A DNA stretch of 64,000 bases from Phytophthora sp. 'mugwort'. Lineage: Eukaryota > Oomycota > Peronosporomycetes > Peronosporales > Peronosporaceae. Position 1 is the first letter of the stretch. The number at the start of each line of letters is the position of its first letter. The translations under genes and the position numbers were made by a program. Where the stretch lies: contig JAUCEF010000004.1 in assembly GCA_033558025.1 (NCBI GenBank), positions 2,232,001 to 2,296,000 on the forward strand. The letters are read 5' to 3'. Below the pieces are notes generated by a model. That model was not told the DNA's origin and searched no databases. It worked only from the letters and a program-made list of their open reading frames with translations. This document shows positions 11,535 to 21,972 of this stretch, in pieces.

Positions 11535-12689
11535 ATGGGCGCCTGCAACTCTCGCGACGCCAAGAAGTTGCCTCGACGACTCAATAACTGGAAGGTGGAG
11601 GAGGAGACCCCAACTGTCGTCGACGGGACCGCTTCAACTCCAACTGGCGCAGATGAGCAACCTGTCACTCCGAGCGAAGGCGAACAGGAGAACGACCTGG
11701 CGCTGAACTGCGTCGCGTACAGCTCTTTCCTGGGCGACGACTGCCTCTCCGGGTGGGAGGACGGCACCATCCAGCGGCTGAACTGGCGCACGACAGCAAG
11801 CGCCGCTGTGAACGTCTGGAAGCCGCACACTCGGGCAGTGAACTGCATTCTCATTGGAGACAAATTGCAGATGATTTATTCATGCTCACGAGACACAACG
11901 GTGGCCATCACGCCGGTCACTGACAGACCTGCCTCGGAGACGGCGACTGTGCTACGCGGCCATCAATTGAACGTGTCGACCGTGGCACTGGACGATGCGG
12001 AACGAATGCTGTGCTCGGGAGGACGAGACACGCAGACCATTTTCTGGGACCTCACAACGAGTCATATTACCGCCAAGAATACGACGCCGCAGAACGTCAT
12101 AACGTGCTCGACGTGGTTGCCAGGGGAGGCTCTAGTCGCCCAAGGTAGTGAAGACTTGAGTGTAAAGCTTTGGGATCCGAGAACGCCTCTACGCGTGCCT
12201 GCTCAATCATTACGCGGATTTGTGTATTTTCCGCTGAGTATTGCGGCTTATGGTGAAGGTGACAATACATATCTGCTGACATCCAGTAAGGGCTTCAACG
12301 GTGTTGGCTGTGAAGCACGAGTATGGGATCGACGGACATGCAAGCAACTCGCAGAGTTCCAAGGACATCTACAGGATGCAACGGCGTGTTGCTTCCTGCC
12401 TATCACTGCAGACAATAGAGAAATCAAATGGGAGATGGAGTCTGGAGTTCTACCGATGATTCCAGTGACTGCTTCAAAGGACGGAACAGTGAAAGTATGG
12501 GATACCGCTACACTCTCCCCACTGGCAGAAGCTCATGCAGATGGAGCCAAGCGGATGTTCACGAGTCTATGCAGAGTAGACAGCAATACCCTTCTAGCGA
12601 GCACTTTCGGAGGCCAAATCTTCGCATACTCGCTCGATCGTGACAAGCGGACGCTCGCATTGAAATCTCGACAGATAACCGCCAACTAA
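11535..12689 (+). CDS. WDR31: WDR31-like WD40 protein with lipidation signal
   Basis: A single exon of 384 residues. An upstream in-frame GTG at 11517 is ignored because ATG 11535 gives MGACNS, a textbook N-myristoylation sequence (Gly2, Ser6) with a palmitoylatable Cys4. WD-type repeats follow, with WD-like closings IFWD, KLWDPR, RVWDRR and VKVWD. The segment SSKGFNGVGCEARVWDRR aligns well with the corresponding part of animal WDR31, and the order of blocks to the C-terminus also matches. WDR31 in animals acts at the cilium base with ELMOD and RP2 in IFT/BBSome traffic. That role here is inference from homology. Confidence 0.75.
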   Translation: MGACNSRDAKKLPRRLNNWKVEEETPTVVDGTASTPTGADEQPVTPSEGEQENDLALNCVAYSSFLGDDCLSGWEDGTIQRLNWRTTASAAVNVWKPHTRAVNCILIGDKLQMIYSCSRDTTVAITPVTDRPASETATVLRGHQLNVSTVALDDAERMLCSGGRDTQTIFWDLTTSHITAKNTTPQNVITCSTWLPGEALVAQGSEDLSVKLWDPRTPLRVPAQSLRGFVYFPLSIAAYGEGDNTYLLTSSKGFNGVGCEARVWDRRTCKQLAEFQGHLQDATACCFLPITADNREIKWEMESGVLPMIPVTASKDGTVKVWDTATLSPLAEAHADGAKRMFTSLCRVDSNTLLASTFGGQIFAYSLDRDKRTLALKSRQITAN

Positions 12690-12816
12690 CGTTACGCCGA
12701 ACAGGAATAGTCGATCAGTATAAAAGTGAAGATATATTTTTAGACAATGAGTATTTGTTTTTAACCGTACTTGGTTGAGTTTCGAAAAACGCAACTCTAC
12801 GGGTTATTGCTACAAT

Positions 12817-14328
12817 ATGAGGGTCGATCTTCTAGAGGAATGTGCACAGCAACTTGGATCGTCCAAATTTGAGTTCGAAGTGTTGTTGGGTGCATCGGTG
12901 TCCAGCGTGTGGCAGGCTCTAGGTCGACATGTGGCTCGGCAGCTTTCTCAACGGAAAGGGGTTTCCCTCCAGCAGCTCGGGAAGTTCGGGTTCTACAAGT
13001 CACAGACGTCCATGCTGCACGCTGCTCCCGTCTTCTTGCTCGCAGATCGCTTCACTTCAAGTTACGGTGTCGTGTGGCGCCATCGTTCATCACCAGCGCC
13101 ATTCACTGCGACCGCCGAAGTGAATATGACTGCGCTTGGAAACGACGCTGGACTTGGATCAGATCAAACACGTCGTGCTTTGGAGGCGGTCGTCACCTTT
13201 ATGGGTAAGAAACTGCTAGCTGGTGAATACGTCGGCAAATTGGCGCTTCCAGGGGTCGGAACCTTTACTCTCGATGAAAAAGCTCTGTCGTTCACCTTTA
13301 GTTTGAGCTTGTTGCGTGTGATCACACAAAATGATCGCGTGGAGACTTCTGCCCCTTTGGTGATCTCCAGAAAGAGCTCTAAGGGGGGTGCAAGTGACCT
13401 TTTGCGGACGAAAACCTTGTTGAAACTCGATTCGCGTAGCACTCACGGGGCAGGTGCGAGTACAGTGCTTCAGCGCTCGATGTCGCTCGACGGCGAACTT
13501 CAAACCACCGGCACGGCCAAACACGACATCAAAGCGATCGAGTCGAGTAGTGCTGCACACGAGGAGGACTTCGTTGCGCCAAATCACTGCAAGAAAGAAA
13601 AGTATCATGACGTGACGAAGAGAGAGAACCGGAGACACCAGCGTAAATCCAGACAGGAACTAGACGACCTGAAGCCCAATGACAGCAACACCAGCGAGGA
13701 CGCGCTTCTGAATGGACGGCAGATTCTGCCGCGCTTCCTGATCCCAGAGCCGCGAGTACCCCCGGAGGTGCTGAAGGTACGTCCAGCTTATGACCAAGTC
13801 GTGCAAGCCGCGTTCCAGCGAGAGGTGGCCAACATTAAGCAGGAGAAGCGCGTAGACGACCAGTTCAACGAGATGCAAGCTGCCCGACAGCGCGTCGTGC
13901 AGATCCGGGACTTGCAGAGGCGAGCAGAGCAGGTCGTGGCTCGACGGGAGCTCAACGCCTTCCTCAATAACCAGATCGAGGTGAAGCGCAGTCTCTCGCG
14001 TCACAAATCGATCTCAGCCAGTCGCTGCGACGACCGTGAGACCAAAATCCTGCCGTTGCAGCGCGAGGTCAGCGACGACATGAAGCGAGCCGAGAAGCAG
14101 AAGCTTAACCAGCGACTGAACGAGCAGGTGGCGGCCAAGGCGGCGCTCAAGAAGGACCGACGCACTCTGGACCAAGCCGAGTCGGCCTACTTCATCTCGA
14201 AGTTGAAGATGCAGGACGACGTCGACCGCCACGAGTTCACAGAGCGGAAACGCCTCGAGACGGCGGCGCTCCTCGCAGGCTGGAGTCAACAGAAAGCTAT
14301 TCGTGCCCAAATGAAGACGAAAATCTGA
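12817..14328 (+). CDS. CCDC81-like protein (HU-type domain plus coiled coil)
   Basis: A single exon of 503 residues from ATG 12817; an open frame reaching back to TTG 12775 adds nothing recognisable. Residues about 1-160 resemble the paired HU-like domains of eukaryotic CCDC81: VWQALGRHVARQLSQRKGVS, LGKFGFYKS, then a second copy with TRRALEAVVTFMGKKLLAGE and LPGVGTFTLDE. The C-terminal 170 residues are highly charged, rich in Gln, Arg and Glu, and predicted to be coiled coil. In animals CCDC81 is centrosomal or ciliary; that location here is inference. It starts 127 bp after the WDR31-like stop on the same strand. Confidence 0.65.
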   Translation: MRVDLLEECAQQLGSSKFEFEVLLGASVSSVWQALGRHVARQLSQRKGVSLQQLGKFGFYKSQTSMLHAAPVFLLADRFTSSYGVVWRHRSSPAPFTATAEVNMTALGNDAGLGSDQTRRALEAVVTFMGKKLLAGEYVGKLALPGVGTFTLDEKALSFTFSLSLLRVITQNDRVETSAPLVISRKSSKGGASDLLRTKTLLKLDSRSTHGAGASTVLQRSMSLDGELQTTGTAKHDIKAIESSSAAHEEDFVAPNHCKKEKYHDVTKRENRRHQRKSRQELDDLKPNDSNTSEDALLNGRQILPRFLIPEPRVPPEVLKVRPAYDQVVQAAFQREVANIKQEKRVDDQFNEMQAARQRVVQIRDLQRRAEQVVARRELNAFLNNQIEVKRSLSRHKSISASRCDDRETKILPLQREVSDDMKRAEKQKLNQRLNEQVAAKAALKKDRRTLDQAESAYFISKLKMQDDVDRHEFTERKRLETAALLAGWSQQKAIRAQMKTKI

Positions 14329-14475
14329 ATGGGTACATCTGAGACCCAAATATTTCTCGGTTTCAGTACGCTGGAAGGATGTCCTTAGTGAAAACAAGAT
14401 CAAACTGTTGACTCTAAATGGTCCAGATTGATACCTGTGTAGCCGGTTTGCTACTCGGTCCAATCCGTTGCAAGG

Positions 14476-17461
14476 ATGACCCGGGAGCTCCGCCACGATA
14501 CTCTCGTGCTGCTGCTCGCCTTGATACTGACGGTCGGACTGTGTCAGGCAGTGGACGTGGGAGAAGCGGAGGGGAGCTCGTCCTCCTCCTGCCCCAATGT
14601 CACGACCATCTCGATCTACGGCAGCTCGTCCAACTCCAGCAGCAAAGTGCAGGTCGCAGACGCTTCGGCCTGTACGTCCAGCGTGGTGAACGTCGCCACG
14701 AACTCGGCGGGAGTCCGAACGCTGGACCTCCGACGCCGAGGCATCGCGGCTATCGCGAGCCTGCCGATGGTCAACACCGTGTACGTTGGTGGATCATTCA
14801 CGAACACTTTGTGATACATTTTGATATTTGTGATACGATAATTGATGATGTTTGATATGCAATGAGCAGGAGGCTGGATAGTAACAAGCTTCGCGCGTTT
14901 ACAACGAGCGCTACTATTTTGGAACTGTACGTGCTTAACAGAAGTTATAGTAGCGCTTGTGTGCTGACTCGATGCGTTCTGTTCAGATACATGTCTAATA
15001 ACAGTATTCCTTCGGTCGATGAGTTCAAGTTCCCGATAGCACTTACAATTCTGTGCGTGGTATTTGTGATGGCTCCATCGATTTCAAGCTTTTCTGATGA
15101 TGACCAATATTTTGTGAAAATTAATGCGACCAGAGACCTCGCAAACAACGCGATAGCGGACATCGCCAGCGCGGAGCTTCCCTCATCAGTTCAATACCTG
15201 TACGTTTCAGTGTGAAGTAACCGTTTCTGGAGGTGGTTAAGTGATACAGTGATCTATTTATAACGGTTAGTCATGGTACAGCAACTTATCAGGGAACCCT
15301 ATTGGTTCACTATCAAACGTATCTTTGCCGTCCAGTTTGCTACGCTTGTAAGTATGTTGATTGTGCTCCATACAAATAGTCACACTCTAACATGGCGGTG
15401 TCGCTCTACGTTTCACTTAGGGATGTAACCGATGCCAGTATTGCTACATTGGAAAACTTATCTTTCCCGAGCTCGATAACGACGCTAAACTTCTCTGACA
15501 ACCCCATCACGTTGATTAGAGGTGTTATTTTCCCGGATTCGTTAACGGAGTTAGTTTTGGTCGCGAACGCAGCGACGACTTTAACCGTTGTTACTTCAGA
15601 CAAAGCTCGCGTCTTGCAAACAAATGCAGACGACTCGACAGCACTGACGGTCAGTGTACTGGAGGAATTTGAGGTGCGCCAGAGTGACGCTGACAGGTTT
15701 GAGAAGTTGACACTGTGGGATGTTGCCACGACGTCCACACTGAGCTGCTCCGACTCGAATGCAAACCCCCGCTACGTGCAAGACACCATGCTATGTGTGC
15801 TATCAGACAGTGAATTTGCTGATAAGTACGAGAGCGTGGTCATCGCTGCATCAAGTGGCTCGACGTCAGGCTCCATGTGGGGAGCAGATAGCTCGTCCAG
15901 CCAGAAAATGGACCGGAATGCGTTGAAAGAAACGCTTGGCCAGCGACGCTCGTGGTTCCTGATAGGAGCAGTAGCTTTGCTCTTGACGTTCACGGTTCTG
16001 CTTTTCGTGAACGGTCTTTGCTTGTGTCTACGGCGAAAGGTTCGTGGTGGCTCGAACGGAAAAGACAGCCAATCCATTCTGACAAAGGCAGCAAGTACCA
16101 GAACGAACGACTCCTGGCACGAAAGCTCACGAATGGAACCAGATGATGAGGTCCGCCACTTACTGTCATCAGATACGCCGATTACTACGAACGGGAATTT
16201 GGTGCAGCCAGAGCCTGAAGCTGGTGTGGAAGCTGGAGACACGACTACGAAGAAGACTCAATCGACCGACCCAATCGTTCACCTTCAACAAGAACTTCTG
16301 CGCAGTGAAATTGAGGCATCGCTCGTGACGTGCCACGAACTACTAGCAGGAGATGATGGTTTGGCAGAAAGTTTCTCCCGTTTCAGTTATTTCAAAGCTG
16401 TCTTCCACCAGAAGACAGTGGTGCTGAAAACTCTCAGCACCGCAGCTAACGGTGAGTTGAGGGGATTTGTTGAGGAGATTCGCTTGAGCTGTACGCTGTC
16501 GCACCCGCAGATCGTTGTTTTCTATGGATTTATCAAGATAACTCGAGTCCCTGAAAGTCTTGCGCTCGTGATGGAGTATATGCCCAAAGGGGACTTAAAT
16601 ACCTTCATCCAAAGCCAGAAACGATTTCTGCAGAAGAAGCAAGCGGAAAGAATCCGCAGTGCAAGCAAAGCAGCAGAAACCAATTCCCTTGACAGCCACA
16701 GAAGCTGGCGCGAAGATTCACATATCGGATTGATCAGTGATAATGAAAGTGACGACGAGATTCTGCAGTCTGACGACGAAATCGATCCTTTAATGGATCG
16801 TGATGACCCCAGCCGGTGGAATTGGTGGAGCTCCTCTGCTGTTTATAAAAGCAAGCTCTCTATCGCGAATGAGGTCGCACGGGCAGTGCAATATCTGCAC
16901 TCGTTCTCGCCTCCATTATTTCATGGCAACCTCAGCTCCCGGAAAGTTTTCTTAAACGACAATTGGAATGTAAAACTTGGTGATCTGACCTGCTGCAGTG
17001 CGCTGAGACGTTGGTCTTCGTCTCACAAGCAGAGCGAGGTCAGCTCCCGCCCCTCTGCTATTGAATCCGTCACAAGCTCTTCTGGACGTAGCAACAATAG
17101 CTCGCACACTGCGGGTGACGAAATTCACATGGATATGACGGTCTGGACGGCACCAGAGGTCCTTGATGGGCGTCAGTACACACAGAAAGCCGACATTTAC
17201 TCATTTGGCGTGTTGCTCTCGCAGCTGGCGACATATGAATGCACTTCAGCCGAGCACTCCGTCATGGACGACACAGAGGTACCCATGCTGAATAATGTCG
17301 ACAACCTACCAGTAGACGGCAAGGCACCGACACCCATCCGACTGCTAATGTTCAGATGTCAAGCTTTCCAACCGGAGATCCGACCGACGGCGGACGAGTT
17401 GATTCAAGAATTGCGCCAGATTGAGCATGAGCTTATGGAGAAGCTACGACATGAGCGTTAG
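14476..17461 (+). CDS. LRR receptor-like kinase, predicted catalytically dead
   Basis: Six exons (14476-14780, 14870-14926, 14987-15052, 15134-15199, 15282-15347, 15421-17461) give 866 residues. A signal peptide (hydrophobic to about residue 25) precedes Ser-rich sequence and LRRs with FPSS-type loops. Exons 2-5 each encode one repeat and all splice in phase 2. A transmembrane helix (WFLIGAVALLLTFTVLLFVN) lies near residue 364. A TKL-like kinase domain starts near 505. The ATP-binding Lys (VVLK) is present. The catalytic HRD reads HGN and the following Asn is Lys (HGNLSSRKV), while DFG reads DLT. An acidic insertion of about 90 residues splits the domain before the catalytic loop. It is probably a signalling scaffold at the plasma membrane rather than an active kinase. 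Confidence 0.85.
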
Positions 17462-17605
17462 GATCAGTTTAACACACAATGTTAAGCTATATAACATCAA
17501 AAAGTTTATAAGCGAAGTGAATCTTAGACTAACTTACCAGGGGATTTCGCTTGCCTGTTACTTCTGAAGGTTAATTTGACAATTAAATCACGCGGAATGT
17601 TCGTG

Positions 17606-20059
17606 CTAAATTTCATCTAAAGAAAGATCCGTCTCGATGACAGTGCGCTGATTCTCCGTCCACTGCAGCAATCTCTGCAACTGGTCGAACGAACAAGCCT
17701 CGCGGAAGTAGCGCTCTAGCGACGGAGACATCATGTTCAATTGAAGGGCTTCGTTGCGGAGAGCAAAGAAGATTTTAAACAGCTTCGTGAGCTCCACCAC
17801 CTCCTCGTTGAACATTTGCTGTGCATGGCACTGCAACTGCAACTTTTGGTCGGCAGTCAGCTTCAGCTCCGCGTCCAGCTCCATCGCCAAGGGGTTTTCC
17901 GAAAAAGTGCGCAGCATTTGCACCTGTAGCACGCGTGTGCGCATCGCTGTCAGTTGTCGCCCGATGAATACGAAGCACTTCCACACAGCACGCTCGCGCT
18001 CTTCGGGCGGCATCCCCAGCGTGCGGCGTTGTCGATTGAGTCGCATGAGTGACTGGAAATTCGCAGGGTTCTGGATGGTCGCGAAAGCCTCCGTGCGCCC
18101 AGTAACCACCTCAACCCGATTCTTCCAGTCAAACATTTGCGGGGAATTCGGGCAGGGCAATGGACCAAAACCCGGGCCACTGACACCCCATCGGTATGAA
18201 CGAACAAGGTCGCGGTTGATCTGCAGGCGTTTGATGCCGTTTTCTAGTGTTTCCACGTACGTCTGCTGCTTTTTGCGACTCTCTCGGGCCGAGTCACGAT
18301 TACGTTCAAGCTTCTTCTCCTTCTTCTTGGCTTCTTCGTCCATGAGCGACTTGAGAATACTGCTCACTTCCGGCTCTTCAGGTTTTCTTGCGATACTGAC
18401 AAAGCCTGGCGCTCCCTGCACATTCTTTGGCTGCAATGTTCTCGCTGGTTTCAGTATCGTAGCACCAGTGGGAGGTATTCCTATAGAGAATGCTGGAGTC
18501 ATTTCAACGTCGCCTGCTTGTCCGCTTTGTGGGTTAACCTGTTGGTGTAAATTCATATTCAGAGGCATTTGCATATTCATGCCCATAGCCATACCAGGGA
18601 GTCCCATGGGCATTTGCATGCCATTCATGCCCATTCCATTCATTTGGGCCATCTGAGCCATCTGCATCTGCAGTTGTAACTGCAACTGCATTTGCATCGG
18701 GAGCGGCATAGTGTTCATGCCGTTCATGCCGTTCATGCCGTTTGCAGGGTTTACTGCATTTGTACCATTCATCCCATTCACGTTCATTCCCATAGGCATC
18801 TGCATGGGCATTCCCATCATGTTAATCCCTGGTGGACCCATCATTGAGTACATCATAAAGGGATTCATCATCATTCCTTGTGAACCGAATCCGTTGGCTA
18901 GTGGCGACGGATCGTTCATCTTTGCGTTGTGGTGGTGGTTGGAGCCTGAGTCCGCGCTGTTTGCTTTAGCAGAGCCGCTGGTGCCTCCTCCAGTGGCACC
19001 ATTACCAGAAGGAGTGCTGGCTTGTGCTGCTGATACGTTGGGGTTCTCCTTGACTCTGATTGAGCTAGCAGCATGCTGCGAGGAAGAAGGCGTACTGAAC
19101 GAAGACGTAGCCGCTGTCGCCGGAGCTCGAGACGCTGGGCTCTTGGCAATCAGTGAAGCAGCCCCCTCCGCCACGGCGATATCCAGAGCCGTAAGGTTGG
19201 AAGAATTTGACTGATCGCTGCTAAGATTACCAGAAGTCGGTGCCTTTGTGGTTGCAGGAGAAGTCTGATTACCACCACCAGAGTTGCTCATCCAGTTGGG
19301 GCTGTTGGTCCCTGTTGTCTGCTGGAATTGCTGCTGCTGTTGTTGCTGGTAATGTTGCTGAAGTTGCTGCTGTATTTGCATCTGCATCTGCTGTTGTTGC
19401 TGGAACTGCTGCATGTGATTTGGGTGCATCTGCTGCTGGTGATGGGCTTGGTGATGCTGGAAGTGCATCATGTTGTGTCCCGCCGCCGCGGGGTTAAACA
19501 TCATGGCAGCGTTTCCGCGCTGATCCCCCTCCAACTCCTTGGAAAACGTCGCCTCGTTGCTCTCGTCCAGCATGTTGACGATATCCTCACTGAGCGACCG
19601 CTGGACATTCGCCCGCGGCTTCTGTTGGTCTTCTGACGTAAGATTCACTGAGTTCCCGTGCGCGTGCATCCCGTTGGGTGAGACGCTCTGCTGCTGCTCA
19701 AAACCTGTGGGTCCGTTGGCGTTGAGACTGGACATGTGCATGCTCGGGTTCGGACTGGCCGTGGAACTGGCCGTACTGGCCGTACTGACTTCATCCGTGA
19801 ACATGTCAAACTTCATACCGAAGTTGGCGTCGTTCTCGTTCCAATCGTCCCACAAGTTTCGGCTCATATTGGATGACAAACCTCTAGACGAAAAACAATA
19901 TGCGGCAAAACGAATGCACAAACATCACGTTAGCATGAATACTACACGCTTCAGGCCACGTTGGGTTAATACGTACGATAACACCGGGTCCAGATGCAGC
20001 GGGAGATCCGCCATGCCAAGATCCATAGACGGCTCATCGCCCTCGCCAGTTTGCTGCAT
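17606..20059 (-). CDS. Gln/Met-rich bZIP transcription factor
   Basis: Two exons on the minus strand (20059-19977 and 19883-17606) give 786 residues. A basic region, ERNRDSARESRKKQQ, lies near residue 550 and keeps the NxxSAxxSR-type DNA-contact positions. A short leucine zipper (VETLENGIKRLQ) follows and then a long helical C-terminal domain. The N-terminal two thirds are low complexity: poly-Gln/His blocks near 200-230 and Met/Asn/Gly repeats (MNGMNGMN, MQLQLQLQMQ) near 400-470, typical of transactivation regions. The start ATG 20059 gives an acidic leader. A shorter form from ATG 19867 (753 residues) is possible. It converges on the receptor gene, with stops 144 bp apart. Confidence 0.85.
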
Positions 20060-21195
20060 CACGGATACAACGATAAGGAGAGGTCAGTGATGCGTTTTAT
20101 TGCCCTATTCAGAGCGAGAGGGGACGCGTACGCCGAGGGCCTGGTACGGCTGGTAGTGGAGCGCTGCCTTCTTAGCTTTGGGCGCCTTGGACATGCTGCT
20201 ACTGCACCGAGTCAGACGTTGGTGGACGTTGTTTTATACGGGCGTGGACGGCGGCTAGTGGTTCGCCTAGTTCTTGGCAATTCGGCGTCTATCGTCGTAA
20301 GGAGGTAACGCAGCCCTGTCAGCCGAGATGATGTTCTAGCAGACACGGGATGAAACGTAATCCGAGGTCCGTAAAAGTAGCGAGGGTTGGCTAAAAAGAT
20401 TCTTGTTCAGACCGTCGATTTGCTGAAAATGGTTTAAGACAGTGTCTGATTTATGAGAGCAGACACGGTGCGCACTCTAAGCACGCACATTTTGCTAGAA
20501 GTTGACGCCGCGCGGAAACGCCGTGTGATTGGGCGCGGGCTCTCCACTGAGAACTCGTGGCATTGGAGGGGCAAGTGATCGCCACAGGACGTCGCTATGC
20601 TGGAGTTGGTGTCCGGCGATGGAGCTGGGCGCGGCTCGACTCAAGTAGATGAGCGCAGCCAGTAGTGATGGTCAGACTGTAGCTACTATAGTACATGTAT
20701 TATTATGGTACCCATGGCAAACGCCGGAAGAGGACACTGTACAACTGCGCTGGAGTGGCACACATCACTGCACATGGCTACAGAATTCTTTTTTTCAATG
20801 GCAACGAATCCGCTTGACTACGCTACTGAACAAGATACCGCTGTTATGTAGATTCGTCTAGATGCCGCACTTGGTAACCAAGTTGGTTCGCATGGCAGCG
20901 GCAGGAAAGCACGGGAGTGGCTGGGCATATCTATCACGTCCGTCTTCGGTCATTTGTAAGCACGCTGATTGGTTGAAAGTCGACATCTTGACCTTGCGGG
21001 GATTGTCTGCTGCTGGGTAGCTGCCTGATAATTGTTCCCTAGCCCGGTGTAAACCAGCTGTTCATCCGCCAATCCCGTGTACAGCCAGCGTCCCTCTTGG
21101 AACTGGTGGCTCTTGTTCACGACTGGAGGCCGCTTGGACTCTTGCGGCAGCAGTAGCTTTTCGGTCTCGAGACAAACAAGCAACAGTCGATCAAG
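20060..21195. promoter_or_regulatory. divergent bZIP / TCTP intergenic region
   Basis: About 1.1 kb separates two divergent start codons. Only short, unsupported open frames occur. It should contain both promoters. TCTP is normally highly expressed with a short 5' UTR, so its core promoter probably lies within the last 150 bp. No specific motif could be assigned. Confidence 0.5.
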
Positions 21196-21738
21196 ATGTT
21201 GGTGTGGCAGGATGTGTTCACGGAGGACGAGGTGATGTCGGACTCCAATAAGGTTTCCCCGTGCAAGGACCAGGAGGGCAACGTGGTCTCGGGTATGTTC
21301 CAGGTCGAGTCCAAGACGGTGGCTAAGGGCTCCGACAACGTCGACATCGGCTGCGGTGACGCCTTTGGCGGCGACGAAGAGCAGGTTGACGACTCAGTCG
21401 AGACCGTGAACAATGTCATCGATGACTCGATCGGCTTCGGCTACATCGAGACGGGCTTCGACACCAAGGCCGAGCTCAAGACGTACCTTAAGTCGTACTT
21501 CCGCAAGACCATGAAGCACCTCAAGTCCTCGGGCGCTAGCGACGAGGACCTGGCCCAGTTCAAGAGTGACGCTCAGGAAATCGTGAAGTTCCTCGTGTCC
21601 ATGTTCAAGGAGCTGCAGTTCTACATGTTCAAGTCGTGCGACTCTGAGGCCGGCCTTGCGTACGCCTACTACCCGGAGGGCGCCGTCGCTCCCACCTTCT
21701 GCTACATTAAGTGGGGTCTCAAGGAGGTTAAGTTTTAA
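21196..21738 (+). CDS. TPT1: translationally controlled tumour protein (TCTP)
   Basis: A single exon of 180 residues, the family length. It begins MLVWQDVFTEDEVMSDS and ends CYIKWGLKEVKF. TCTP is an abundant cytosolic protein. It binds calcium and tubulin and promotes growth and survival, in part through small GTPase (Rheb-type) signalling. The variable acidic loop (GCGDAFGGDEEQVDD) and the helical hairpin with KTYLKSYFRKTMKHL are where expected. Codon use is strongly biased to C/G-ending codons, as in highly expressed genes. The stop is 235 bp from the convergent SPX-EXS gene. Confidence 0.97.
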   Translation: MLVWQDVFTEDEVMSDSNKVSPCKDQEGNVVSGMFQVESKTVAKGSDNVDIGCGDAFGGDEEQVDDSVETVNNVIDDSIGFGYIETGFDTKAELKTYLKSYFRKTMKHLKSSGASDEDLAQFKSDAQEIVKFLVSMFKELQFYMFKSCDSEAGLAYAYYPEGAVAPTFCYIKWGLKEVKF

Positions 21739-21972
21739 GCGCGCGCAAGCGCTAGAAGGAAGTCCGTCCTGTCTTGCTACAGGGAGCGCTTCTTTTTCTT
21801 GACCCGCGCATTAAAACTCTAATCAATGCCTCCTTTTCATGTATCTGCCACTCATTTACATTGTCAGGGTGGTATTACCTTATGCGATCTTTCTCGCTCA
21901 GCAGATAATAGCAGTAGTTGGCACTATGTTGTACAGCTCGTGCTCTATTTTTTAGGTATGTATGCTGCCTGC

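Noticed and set aside
17754..18656. 300-residue plus-strand frame
   Set aside because: It is antisense to the bZIP gene, whose basic region and exon structure are well supported.
20649..20861. 70-residue plus-strand frame between bZIP and TCTP
   Set aside because: It is short, with no conserved motif or splice context; likely promoter DNA.
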